From: Anticarsia gemmatalis
Taxonomy: Eukaryota; Arthropoda; Insecta; Lepidoptera; Erebidae
Reading direction: 5' to 3'
Length of the DNA: 64,000 nt
NCBI RefSeq assembly: GCF_050436995.1
Contig: NC_134745.1
Coordinates: forward strand, 3,100,001-3,164,000
Positions 50,170 to 61,640 of the stretch are shown here, in pieces; the stretch's first letter is position 1, and each line of letters starts with the position of its first letter. The notes under the pieces were generated by a model. It did no database searches and had not been told where the DNA came from. It saw only the letters and a program-made list of their open reading frames with translations. Both the position numbers and the translations under genes were made by a program.

Positions 50170-50183
50170 CACTAGATGGCGTT
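50170..50183 (+). promoter_or_regulatory. CTCF-like motif CACTAGATGGCGTT
   Basis: Identical over all 14 bases to the reverse complement of 49167-49180 (AACGCCATCTAGTG), placed in opposite orientation on the other side of the tRNA gene. See the boundary finding. Confidence 0.3.
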
Positions 50184-51961
50184 ATGTGCAACTAACTTCA
50201 TTCGAAGTGAACGTTCAATAAAACGGAATTATTGTGTTCGTCTAGTTCTGCAGATATTGTTTGTGTTATAATATCAAAAAGTCGTGGTTATTAGTAAAAA
50301 AAAGAGTGAAGAAAAATGATTTTGTAAGTAAATATAAGATGAACGCGTGAAAGTAAGATTAATAAACAAATCAAAAAAACAAATTGTGGTAGCCTTGCCA
50401 ACAAACCATGTAGGACTTCAAACCCTGAGGACGATCTGCTCACGGTGGCTTCCTTGGCGGGGCACAGGATAACGAGATAGCACTAGAAAGCCTAGAAATC
50501 GTAACGCCATCCATGATTTTTTCATCGCAAAAAGGCCAACGAACCCAGTCGAGCGCTTGCAATAACCAGGTGTTGCATTGTCGGTGTTGAAAAATTTTTA
50601 CAAAAACAAAGGTCGATCTATTGAATGGCGTTATGACACAAACAACAGCGAATATTTTCGCTATGTACAAACCCTAATTTGTTGGAAACAAAATGATTAT
50701 AGTTGCATTCAAAAGTAACACATACGTCTCTTCCTCAGAAATGCTAATATTATTGAATAATTCATATAGTTTTAAAAACGGTTATTTTATAAAATTTACG
50801 AAGAGACGGAGGTTTTACTTTTTTGTTAAGTTTTTTCTATAAATTATTATCACAAAACTATAAACTACACAAAACGCTCACCGTAAAAAATCCTATTAAA
50901 ACCGATTCCGTGAATCATTAACGCGTCGAACCCGCAGTTTCCTAAAACCATCAATAGCAACTGGTTTGCGGACGTTTACGATTAATACTAATAAAATTTA
51001 CAATTTAGCGAAACGTGTAGTATTATTTCGTACGTTACAAAGATTTGCAATACGACGTCTAGTCACGTACGTACAGGGTAAATGTTTCCTAGTAAAGTCT
51101 CTTTACCTGACCGAACGGTCATTGTAAACCTTTGTAAGCCAGTATTCCTACCTCCAATATTTGTCAGTCTTTTGTATAACGTTCTCGAATCATGACAAAT
51201 TGCTTTTTGTTATCTAAAATGTATACCTAAATAAATGGGAGTACATAACGAACAAAACATTTTTATTCAATCTCAGAATAAGAGCCGACCTTAGAGGCGA
51301 CTGTATGGACTCTCTCATATATTAATAATAAGGAGGCTCTGAACTTTTCCGAATAACAGAGGCCTTTTATGTGCTTAATATTTATCGTTGGCGGAGTTTA
51401 GAACTTTTTCTCATACAAGCTCTTACAATGCCAGATAGTCCATGAAATTTTGATTTTATCTGCACTGAATGTCAGAGTGAGTCACGGCTGACAAAAAAAT
51501 AAGAGCGCTCACAAAAAATGTAACACATTTACCCAATTGTAGACAGGAAAGAGACCTTAATAGGAACGGTAACGTTATCCGAATTCGATTGACACAAAAA
51601 GCGCCTTGAGAAGTGACGAATCGCATCAAATCATTATGACATCATCATCATTATTTAGAGTAATTGAACTCCAAAAGAAATCAGTCACCTTTTAGACGAT
51701 ATTTGAGATTGAAATAGATCTGTAGACTGATTATTCGCTTTGGCAGACGGATAGAATATCCAAATGGACAAAAAGTTTGCATCTAACATTACATTGGATC
51801 CTGACTCTTTTAGAATACAATCAACTTGAATAAAAAAAATATATAATTAATTAATCAATTAACCTCTTTTCCTTTCTACGTCGGTTTTAATATTGAATGA
51901 TAATAGTGTCAATGTTTTGTGCGATACGTCAGCGGGCGTCATTTATCAACGGATGACTCAC
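50184..51961. other. AT-rich non-coding stretch
   Basis: No gene supported. An ATG at 50316 reads three codons into GTAAGTAAAT, a possible but trivial first exon. The minus ORF (50440-50670) lacks any domain. Confidence 0.45.
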
Positions 51962-51994
51962 GGTCTCGGTGTTCGGCGTAGACTGTCATAGTAC
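51962..51994 (-). CDS. Tentative 33-nt microexon
   Basis: Minus strand: a good pyrimidine-rich acceptor (CTTTCCGTTTGTTACAG, cut after 51995) is followed 33 nt later by a donor GAGACC|GTGAGTC. Two frames are open (for example YYDSLRRTPR). The 33-nt length would keep the frame if the exon were skipped. Alternative: two unrelated chance signals. Confidence 0.15.
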
Positions 51995-53840
51995 CTGTAA
52001 CAAACGGAAAGTTGGTCAGTTGTGATTAGTGCGTTTTAGCGGGCCGTAGACGAGTGCCGGCAATCGGCATAAGATGTGCTGAGTGCCGACGTAATGTAAT
52101 GCTGAAAGGAAACGTACAATCTAGAGAACGCCTCCGAGTTCGCGTGGATGGATATTTATTTGTTCGTTTAGACATAATAGACCGTGTTAAAATATGACAG
52201 AATATGTTCAGTACAAAGAGCATAAAATTATTGAACCAATCTACATTTTGGTTCAAAATGTCATTCAAACAGTGGTTTGCGTAGGCACTTCGTAATATAC
52301 GTAAGTAAGTTTACTTAGTTGGCCACGTTTACCAATCAACTCTTCAACTCGAGCTACTTACAATATGACAAAGGACTTTCTACTTAAAACTCTTGAAATT
52401 TACTCGCATATTTTTGTTCGCAGACAAGCTTAGGCTCTAACACGCGCCAGATAACGCATAATGGCGAGCAATGTTGCCATAATATAAATAAACGAGCGTA
52501 GTTTGCACAAAATATCAATAATGATATTGGACGGGCATTCGACAAACCGGATATTAAATTAAATGTGGTATTCACGCGTTAGTACGTGACCGTTTTAAGT
52601 AAATAGTCAATTAACACTAACCGAGCTGACCGATCTATAAATAAAGTTGGTATTTCTCTGAGAAATCGGAACCGATTCCCTTGCAGTTAAACTTAAATGA
52701 AAATTAGTTCTGAAGGGCCATAGAAAATAACGAAACAGTGTGGAAATTAATACAAGATGTAATTTACGATAATCTATTACCTAATTTCTACACAAGTTAT
52801 TGATTATTCAAATGCCTTTAACCTTATAGGTAAAACTGTACCTACAAGTTAATTTGAGTGTCTTGCCAGAAACTACCTACAAACAACACAACAACTCAAC
52901 ATACCTAAATAAAAGTATAGCAAAAGCGCCTTTGAAATTTCTAGTACCTACATACTATGCAGATCAAGATCAATATTGTCATCAAGTCATTTCGTTTATC
53001 AGGCGGATTTCACTCTTTTACGTATTAAGTGGGATAAATCATATCACTTCACAAAAGAATCGGCTCCTCTATACGATATGAATGAACCTCATAATCGGTT
53101 ATCCGACGGTATCAGTTCTGATTCGATCGTGATAACGTACAAGGAAGATACGCTTGTACACTATCAAAAGCATATCATAAACATATCGCTTACAGATATA
53201 AAAGTATGGGGGAATAACATTACTAGATGACTTTTTATTCTTTTTAGTAAGAGAATATGGAATTAACAGATGCCAGTTAACTCCAAATTCTGCAAAGCCG
53301 ATGGACAAACTTTACAGCGACCTCAAAGGATTAAACTGACCAAAAAAAAAAGATTATATGATAAATGTTATTTATTTAAGTTAAACCCTTAAACCTTGTT
53401 AGAAACAAAATTTTGTGTTTTTTACATTTAGCCAAGTGCGATGATTCTTGTAGCTATTAAGATTGGATAAATTAAAGGAAATCAACAATTGTTTTCTCTT
53501 TATTCTTAGAATATGTATAAGCGCTTGTGTAGTCAGGTATTTAGTGGTCTTAGATGACATAGCTCGTTTCCACGCCTGTGGATACTTATTCTGTTAAATA
53601 GGTAAAATTATATAGCTTGTTAATAATGCTGCTAAGCATTGTCTCCACAAATTGTTCTGCTTAATCTACATTTATGCATCTCGTCATGCATGCTCACCAG
53701 ATGTAAAATCTACACACTTGTCTGAACACAATCAATTAGAGCCTTGTGTATCTTTCTACTTTTCAAAGTAATCAAAATAATGCAAATACCTATATTAAAG
53801 ACTCTCTACGGATTTATTATAAGTATAGATGACAAGATGT
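51995..53840. other. Non-coding stretch
   Basis: No gene or repeat. A plus-strand tract CTTTAACCTTATAG followed directly by GTAAAA near 52829 is another weak ratchet-like junction. Overlapping 63-84-codon ORFs at 52854-53308 lie on both strands and show no domain. Confidence 0.45.
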
Positions 53841-53930
53841 ATGGATGTGAATCGAGGAACGGAAGTTTGTAGGGATCGTAGCAAGTGGCATTCTATGGTC
53901 TCTGCCTACCCCAACGGTAAAAAAGGGTAA
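53841..53930 (+). pseudogene. C-terminal remnant of a LINE ORF2 (reverse transcriptase polyprotein)
   Basis: A 29-codon frame ending TAA at 53928-53930 reads ...CRDRSKWHSMVSAYPNGKKG, which I recognise as the extreme C-terminus (RDRSKWHSMVSAYP) of the endonuclease/reverse-transcriptase protein of a lepidopteran non-LTR retrotransposon. The frame is intact through the natural stop, but all catalytic domains are missing: a 5'-truncated insertion in plus orientation. The 3'UTR-like ATGTATGTATG follows. Confidence 0.7.
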
Positions 53931-54030
53931 TTTTATGTATGTATGTTCCAGTATGGACGCAAGGCCTAAACAATCTAAACATTCCTTTGTGCAGAAGGAG
54001 ACCCATGTCCAGCAGTGGGACAGTAAGAGG
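53931..54030 (+). repeat. Retrotransposon 3' tail with a second LINE scrap
   Basis: TTTTATGTATGTATG continues the tail of the element just upstream. AGAAGGAGACCCATGTCCAG and CAGTGGGACAGTAAGAGG (53995-54030) resemble the 'gagacccgtgcccagcagtggga' tail of a different lepidopteran LINE, suggesting a nested or adjacent insertion. Confidence 0.55.
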
Positions 54031-54278
54031 TATAAAATATGTCCAAAGATATTGACCTTTCCTTATCTTTTATTGATTTAAAAAATACGCTATTGCAACC
54101 CCCTAGAGCTTATTAAACTGAAAGCTCTTCGAGTGTTTGCACGGACACAATGTCGGACGCATTGTTCGTTCAAAAGCTTACAGTTGGTAGAGTCGGCTTT
54201 ATTTTTTATAGTTGTGTGATAAGAGTACTTTCCAGTTCTCTTTATTGAAAAAAATAACGTACTAGAGGAAATCTTAGA

Positions 54279-54391
54279 TCCGTATTAAAAGACTAGCATT
54301 CATTTGGAAACACGGTTTTAAAAACCTAATAACCATTACAAAAAGGATCTTAAAACCATGTTTCCAAGTAAATACCAGTCTATTAAAAAGG
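54279..54391. repeat. Long imperfect hairpin (about 48-bp arms)
   Basis: The arms 54279-54327 and 54344-54392 pair at roughly 38 of 48 positions. The best block, TTTGGAAACACGGTTTTAA against TTAAAACCATGTTTCCAA, has one mismatch; a 16-nt loop separates the arms. Overall size is about 113 nt. A palindromic MITE remnant is the simplest reading, because similar AAAAAGGAYCTT strings repeat nearby. A miRNA or siRNA precursor fold is the alternative. I do not recognise a known miRNA seed. Confidence 0.5.
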
Positions 54392-54392
54392 A

Positions 54393-56041
54393 CCTTTGAA
54401 ACTTGAACTTTGTAACATTAGTGAACAAGCATAATAATTCCACTTATTAATGAAACATTTATTATGATATTCTGTTGCCAAATTCGAGCCTGACTGCCCT
54501 TGAGCCTCATATCTAGATCAAGGGTAAACATGAAAAGGGAGACGTGTCCCCGTTTAATATGAGACCTATATCCCTATTAAATAGGACACCTACGTTCTAC
54601 TTTTCATCGAACGGATGAAAAAAACAGTTTATAGCATCAAACTCCATTACTAAAGTCAACAGAGACAATTAAACAGAAACGAACCATCAAATCGACATTC
54701 GATGTGCGATGGAAACTGAATTGAAAACATCGAAAAGGTCCCCAATATAAATTGGATACCGACCGCTATATTACAGGCAATGCAGCTGCCATATGCCTCT
54801 GCAATTTTAAATATACAATATTGAGCTGCACTGCAAAAAGTAATCGCTAGTTAATTTAATAAATAATGGAAAAGTATTCTTGTTGTTCGCAGAAAAGTAA
54901 TGTTCTGGATTCACGCAACAATTACTGTGGTACGGTTGATATAGTATATTGTATAAAGTTTTCAAATTATATTAAGTTATCTATAAGAAATACACAGCTG
55001 GTATTGCCGCAGGGGATTATAAGTAATACGCATAAGACTATTAAGCGTTTTCTGCTGCAGGTAGCAGAAAGTTACACATTTAAATACCGAGATATTTTAC
55101 TTCCTTTCTTAGTAAACGTTTTATATAAATTTTGCCTCATGTGTGAGTTGTCTGAATTAAGTATGGCTATTGGTTACTATAACGAACGAGACTTAAATTT
55201 TGAAACTAAATATGTTTAAAGCGACAATCCATCTATTGATTGACCGCGACAAAGGTACTGATCGTTTCCTAACGGTCTAGGAGCGTCTCGCTTATTGAAA
55301 GTATTGTATGGTAGATAATAGTAGGCATTATGGCAGTACCTTCCATACACGAAGCTATGAGACATTAATAGGTTTATATGGGTCGTTTACAAACTGAATT
55401 ACTAGTCCACAAACTATCTACAAAATGGCTCCGGTAATCAGCGAAGTTAGGCTGTATTAATAGCGAAAAGTACAATTTTGCGAGTTGATAAACCGGCTAA
55501 TTACATTGCCCTATTTTTACTGGACAACTAATATATTTTGTAAATGATGATCATAGCAACCCAAGTATGTACTTAGACTAAAAATAAATATGTTTCTACC
55601 ACAACAATGTGTGGAAAGTAATTTATATTGTGATATTCCTATCAGAGAGGAAGGAAACATTAAATAAATACGATTTCATAATTACATAATTTAATATGTA
55701 GGTTGTAATTTCCCAAGGGTTAGAAAGATGCTTATCAATATTATGTACCACAATTTCTCTCGCGTTTGAGTAGGTATTGAAAAATTAATAAGTATTTCTT
55801 AGGAGACTGCGACTCAACACAGAAGCATTTTATATTTAAGGATACAGCATGAAAGAATCAAAAGGAAAATAAATGCTTTTTACTTTGTATCGCAGAACAA
55901 AATCAACGTCAGAATTTCACAACATCATGTAAACATAAACGTTTCGATTGTAGCATAATTGACATTAATATCAGTCAAGTGAATTAATTGGACGTATGTC
56001 ATGTCGATGACATTTTCTCTTTACTTTTCAATTTCAATCAG
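54393..56041. other. AT-rich non-coding stretch with decayed repeat-like motifs
   Basis: Variants of TATTAAAAAGGACCT, CCTATTAAATAGGACACCT and AAAGGTCCCCAATATAAAT recur between 54380 and 54760 and look like debris of one old element. The longest ORF in the window (54866-55219, 117 codons) lies here; its codons are AT-rich and no domain is recognisable, so I do not call it a gene. A hairpin TTTCTGCT/AGCAGAAA sits inside it. Confidence 0.45.
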
Positions 56042-56260
56042 TGAGTCATGTCTGAAACCCGTGTTCTGCTCGCCATATGGCAGCAAGTTGCGTCTCCAAG
56101 CCATTTAAGATGTTGCTTAACATCATACAAGATACTAACTTATAGCAGTTTATTTAAATTTAAAAACTGTGACGTCATAACACTCAGTATAGCGAAACTA
56201 CGGAATTGGTTTAAAATTACAACAACAAATATTAATTATTTAATTATGATTCGAAAGTAA
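56042..56260 (+). CDS. Tentative exon with start codon
   Basis: A long pyrimidine tract, CTCTTTACTTTTCAATTTC, ends AATCAG at 56041. Seven nt later an ATG opens 70 codons (MSETRVLLAIWQQVASPSHL...). Only the first third is GC-richer than background; the remainder looks like AT-rich intron read-through, so a real exon would end early. A CRE octamer lies inside (56170-56177). TCAGT also fits an initiator, so a TSS is a second reading. No family recognised. Confidence 0.12.
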
Positions 56261-59200
56261 CACGTTCGTGAGGAATCGATATTTTAAATTAACGTTATCT
56301 TTCTTATTTGATTTATATACGAAGTCATCTATAACGACCACTACTTTCATACAAACTCATCAATTAATCGAGAATGTAATTAACATAAAATATATTTTAC
56401 AAAAGAAAGTCAACATCCCTGCCACCTACAAAGCTTTTATCCAATCGCTTTTCCATCTTTTATCACACAATTTTTATTCCACTGAGTGTAGATAAAAGTA
56501 GTACTGTCGTTTCAAATTTAAGTTAAAGTAAAAAGTTCTATTTCCAACGACCAGACGACTTGGAATGTTGGAACACATTAAAATCTGATTTATTTAACGT
56601 TAATAAGTGATAACTGATAAACTAATGAAGTCGAGCAATCAACTATCGATTGTTAATGTAAAAATACTCACTCATTCTTTCAGTGAACAGTACACAGATG
56701 CAATACGAATGACGTTTGAACACAGATAAACGTTCCCAGCTTCTCTGTCACGGAGCGCAATGTGAATGAACCGTACTCTCCTGATATCGACACTATATTA
56801 TCAACATTATAGTAATATGCTGCTAGTTATAATAACTATAATAAAATTAGCTTCGCCCACGCCCTCACGACGCACGTTAACGAGACTGAAAGGCAGCCAC
56901 TTCAGCCATTCCGACAAATATGTCTATCAGTCAGGCAAGAATAATCAATATGCTTTCAGATACTTAAACATTTGTCTAGGATGAAATTTCGGACGTTGGT
57001 AAACGAGCCGGCTTTGGTTAGCACCGCACATTTGTTTTGTTGGATGGGGCCTCAGGGGTTTCCTAAACTAGTATTTTAATTTCTAGATTCTACGTTGGAT
57101 ACCGAAGTAAACTGTGAACGACTACCGGAGCATTAATTATACCTAGAATAGATATTTGACTTATTCAAATAACTTATTTGTATATAATTGGTGTTCTTAT
57201 GTTGAAATTTTTATATTTAAGTTTTGAATTATTAATAGGATGTTTTCAAATCATTTTAAGCGTATATTTTGAGTCAAACATTGGCTTTGAAGTAACAGAA
57301 GACTCCTATTACGAACACAAAATATTAACACAACTAGTCTATGACACAATATGACTGTACAATACAGTGCTAGCTCATGCCCGTTTACAAAGACCTACTA
57401 GGTTTTACCCCCTTTGGCATTTACCGCTGGCGGTTAGGTCAATAAGCGGTTGGGCTAGACACGTTCGTAGGACTAGTAACGGCAGGAAATTGCGTGGGGA
57501 AGTTTCAAAGGGAAAATAAAAAGAACTTCGCCCAGCGGGCAGACAAATGATGACTGGTGAAATACGATTTCAGTTCTTCTCAGCACGTTACATGTACGTA
57601 CAATTTATATGCAAAATTCCATTAGTCTCATTGTGAATACAAAACTCGAAAAATCTCGTTTGTGTTTGTATTCCAACTGCAGACCAGATAACATGGAACA
57701 TTCTACAAAAATATATATAAAAAAGACAAGTCACCGAACTTTATTTAGCATGTTTAAAAACAAATCCAGTCTTTTCAAACGAGTTTGAACAATATCAGAG
57801 ACTACTAGTCACGTCAAATACAATAGGAAACGTTAGTTGATTCATTGACTACTTATCCTAATGCGTGAAATTGGAAAATTAGACCTTTACCGAAGTGTAT
57901 AGCGGCGTGGAACCTTGAATTTGTGCTTCTGAGAATGCAAATTGTGAGGCAGTTATCTCGCAAAGCGTATCACCTCCTCAACAACATAATGCCACGTTAA
58001 GGGACCATCAATTACTTGAAGAACTTCCAGCGTTCAACGGCTAACAACTTGAACAGGTTTCATATCACCCACGATCGGCCTTGGGTATTATATTGACCTT
58101 CCGAGCAATTACATAATTTGTGGACGAGTGGTAATATAACGTAGATTTTTTATTACGCATTAGGAATGTTAATTTGGTGGTAGTCGTTGATGAAATCATC
58201 GCGCGTCTTACATATCCTAAACGTTAGACAAAACGGATTAAGATTATAAAAGTATTTTGGACGATGATAGTTGTTTTTCGTATTAAGATACGAGGATTTT
58301 AGATAGCCGGCTTCAGATTCACACAACATCTGTTTTTGATTGCCTGATACCGATTTTTCTTTCACGAGGCAGGCACAATCTATTATTTTACCTGTAACGG
58401 TTGTCACAACAACAGTCCCGATATTTTATCAGTTTCGTATCCGGTACAAAAGCACTCAGTAACACGTTTGATGTTATGTCATATGTTATAAGGTCAGGTT
58501 ATATCTGTAATACAATCCGGAGCGATCAGCAGCCGAATGAGATAACAACGATACCTACACGATATGGAACCTACACGAAGCATACGAGTTGTAAAATTGG
58601 TGGATCCTTTTTAAGTTAAAAATTAAAATGTATGACATTTTGCACTATCAGAGCTATTACATTCACATCTTAAGACACGAAAGAAAGGACAGTTTTAATG
58701 TCTTGTCTAGTAACATGATAATTCTAGCGGCTCATAAAAAAATACGGTCACATAAATTTTCGGAATCTTGACAAGCGAAATGTTTACACAGCATATTCAA
58801 TTGAAAAATGCATCGTGTCCGTTATAATTGTTAAAAAAGTAGGTCACTACATGTTGAGGTTAATGGGCATCAAGGTCGCACAAATCATCTGAACGCTTAT
58901 TGAGATCTCATACTGCTAATCTGTTTGAAATCTTTCAAAGCTATTTTGTTCGAAACAAGCTTGTCATTTGTTATAATAAACTACGTAGAATGTAGGTTCT
59001 ATTCAGCATTCGTAATTATGATTGAACAAGATATTTGATGGGTTCAGCAGTTCCCGAAATTACCAGACGCTATAGAATAACACTCTCTATCCTTGCTATA
59101 GACAAATCTACTACACAATATAAATTCATTAGCACTCCAATTAATTCGTACTCGCCTGAGGCAAAGCCCCGGCTTTGGTTTCAAGAGGAATTAAACTCAG

Positions 59201-61439
59201 ACGCGTCAGTAAAGTTGGAAGCTACTTATTGTAACACAATCGTGGGATCTAAGGGTCTTAGTAATTTAGTTTTGCATGAGCCTACATATTTACCGTGCTA
59301 TGTTAGTTTGAAATTTACAAACAATTTAATCTTACGAGCGTTTGCGAGTTCTCTAACATCAATAAACAGAAATAAAATATAATCCCAAATTTAATTTAAC
59401 TTTAGAGCACATTTTTATTAAATATAATTCTTCCTTTCTTTGGAATGATTAGTAGTTATCAAAACTACATACCTTATTATATTTTACTGAAACGTTCCAG
59501 TGTACTACTTAACCTGTATCATGTGATTATTTTTGCCTTGAATTCCATGAAAAATTCGAAATGATTCTCCAGAACATCATAAAAATGTAGTCAACCTATT
59601 TCGTTCAGCATACTTCGCGCTATTGGCGTTTATTCATACGTAAAGCTCTTGATTTCGAATAACACCATGATTCAACACATTAGCAATAGTTTTCACGCTC
59701 ATCACTGAAGAATTTCCAAAACAAATCATATGTGCCAGTTTGGAAACTATGTACGCGATGTTGGCAAACCGTCTAATATAAAATTCTGAAATGCAAGAGG
59801 AAGCAGTTTTTGCAATGTGCGATCGGAACCATCATTTGTCACGCAAGTCTATGAAGTTTGGGCAACAATGTTTATGTATTGTTTTCAGCGATTTCTAGGA
59901 ACTATTTCGTAAACGCTTGCCGATTACGAAAATACATAGAGCACGATGCGCGCTTTGATTAAGTCATAGCATACGTATTCAGACTATTTGTACGAGAAAA
60001 AGACTTTACGAGAGTAAACCAATTACGTTTGCAATATTGTTTTTACCTCAATGTGATATAGATGAGGCGCGTGTTAACAACTAATCACTTTATTCTAGTT
60101 ATAATAATCTCTGTAAGTAATTTGTTAAAGAATGCGCTTTTACATTGTTAGTCTGACGATAAAAAAATCTTTATATTAACGCCGGTGATAGTTTACAAGA
60201 AAACTCAAACGCTTTAGATACAATAAGGCCGCGTGGGAGGACAGTCATAAAACATCTTAGTCTATTTTGCGAAGTGCACTTTGATGGGCTTGATATCGTT
60301 GTAATTCAGTTGTATTGTAGAAACACTCAGGAATTCGTTATTCATGAAACGTTAGTTGCTAGTAATAAATAATATCGTATATAACTAAACGAATAGCTAA
60401 TTAAATCAATATTTGAACACCGGATATATGGCTTTTAAAACCAGCATTTTTCAAGGAACATAATTCAACTTATAAAAATACCACCGCCACGAATGTTAAT
60501 AGATATCGCGTCTATTAAATAGTAATGTGGGTCTAATTGATAATCACAAGGAAATAAATAATTTTGTGACGATTGAGTTGTGAGGATAATCGTTTTACTG
60601 CATCTGCTATTTCAAATACGTATGTTTTTTGCACAATAAAGTCTAGAATTCTAGTCGGTGCGCGCCGAGACTGGTTCCGACGATATTGGAACTGCAAACA
60701 TCTATGTATATACCCATAGAGGTGTTTTACAACATAGAAAACCACTCTGAGTGACAGACGGCGCGGTGTTTGAAAGTGTGCTTCGTGCAATTACAACTAA
60801 ACAACTTGTAGTATAGGCCAGTGTGTTTTTATAAGTTCCGACGGCCCGATTGATCGACACGGATTAGTGGCGCGAAAATACACATACATTATTGAGTAGG
60901 TAAATCTATTTCATGTAATTGTGGTGTGGAATCATTTCAATAGAAATAACACAATATGAACGATGAATAGTAAATAAAATTTAAAGAATACAAGAAAATG
61001 CTAAGCTAGTCAAAACAGCGTTATTTAGATAGGTGCTTCCATAACATTATCCAGAAATAAACCGAATCACAGTGAATTTAAGTTGATTGTATTGTAAAAC
61101 TCGAAAGCGGGACATCATACCAATCTACGTGCCAAATGACAAGCGTCCAATTAAAGCTTCTTCGCTGGCGTCTAATTTTCTTTTGAAATACTCCTCACCA
61201 CACGTAAGAATGTCACCCACCAAAAAGTACATCTTATCAGTTTTTACAAAAAAAAAACGTTTATTATTATAAAACGTACTAAAGATTACAATATATTATC
61301 AATATGTTATACTAAACAAACATCGGAAGTTGAAAGTACTGTCTTGAAAAACAAAGCATTCACAAAAAATAATTGCGGCGCAATTGGAACGTTATCGTCA
61401 TACAGACGAAACAATTGAAAAAACACAAAAAGAAAAATA
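56261..61439. other. AT-rich non-coding stretch
   Basis: No gene or known repeat. A GC-richer patch at about 57390-57500 has no interpretation. ORFs up to 115 codons (59035-59382) lack domains and codon periodicity. Confidence 0.45.
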
Positions 61440-61640
61440 AAAACAAAACAGGTGCAAAGACACTGTGGTAACGTAAAAGATGCGCAGGCGCCGCTAGCAA
61501 ACGCCACTGACACAGAGAGCGCCATAGGATAGGACGATCTGGCAACACTGCCAAGTTTTTTCACTCAGCCGGCGCGCAACTGAACGTGTAAAATGACCAC
61601 ACGTCACGGGAGCTGACGCCCGCCATTTTTAATGCATTAG
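61440..61640. promoter_or_regulatory. GC/CpG-rich promoter-like island
   Basis: A dense group of promoter-type motifs: TGCGCAGGCGCC (61481-61492, NRF1/Ewg-like), TGGCAACACTGCCA (about 61550, NFI-like dyad), CACGTCACGG (about 61600) and GCCATTTT (about 61622, Pho/YY1 core on the minus strand). On the minus strand a TTCAGTTG initiator-like sequence lies near 61577, upstream of minus ATGs at 61564 and 61554, whose ORFs give a hydrophobic but unrecognised product (to 61307). A minus-strand promoter is the favoured reading. Bidirectional promoter or enhancer cannot be excluded. Confidence 0.35.

Noticed and set aside
54866..55219. 117-codon plus-strand ORF, longest ATG ORF in the window
   Set aside because: AT-rich codons, no third-position bias, no motif, and no flanking gene structure. 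ORFs of this length are expected by chance in 64 kb of AT-rich DNA searched in six frames.
25787..57432. Shared 14-mer ATTTACCGCTGGCG at 25787 and 57419
   Set aside because: Exact 14-base matches are expected by chance somewhere in a 64-kb self-comparison; the flanks do not align.
59035..59382. 115-codon plus-strand ORF
   Set aside because: No domain, signal peptide or codon periodicity seen; same length class as chance ORFs.
61307..61564. 85-codon hydrophobic minus-strand ORF at the edge of the GC island
   Set aside because: Only the first third lies in the GC-rich island; the rest is T-rich read-through giving Phe/Leu/Val runs. No family, so it is mentioned under the promoter-like island and not called as a gene.
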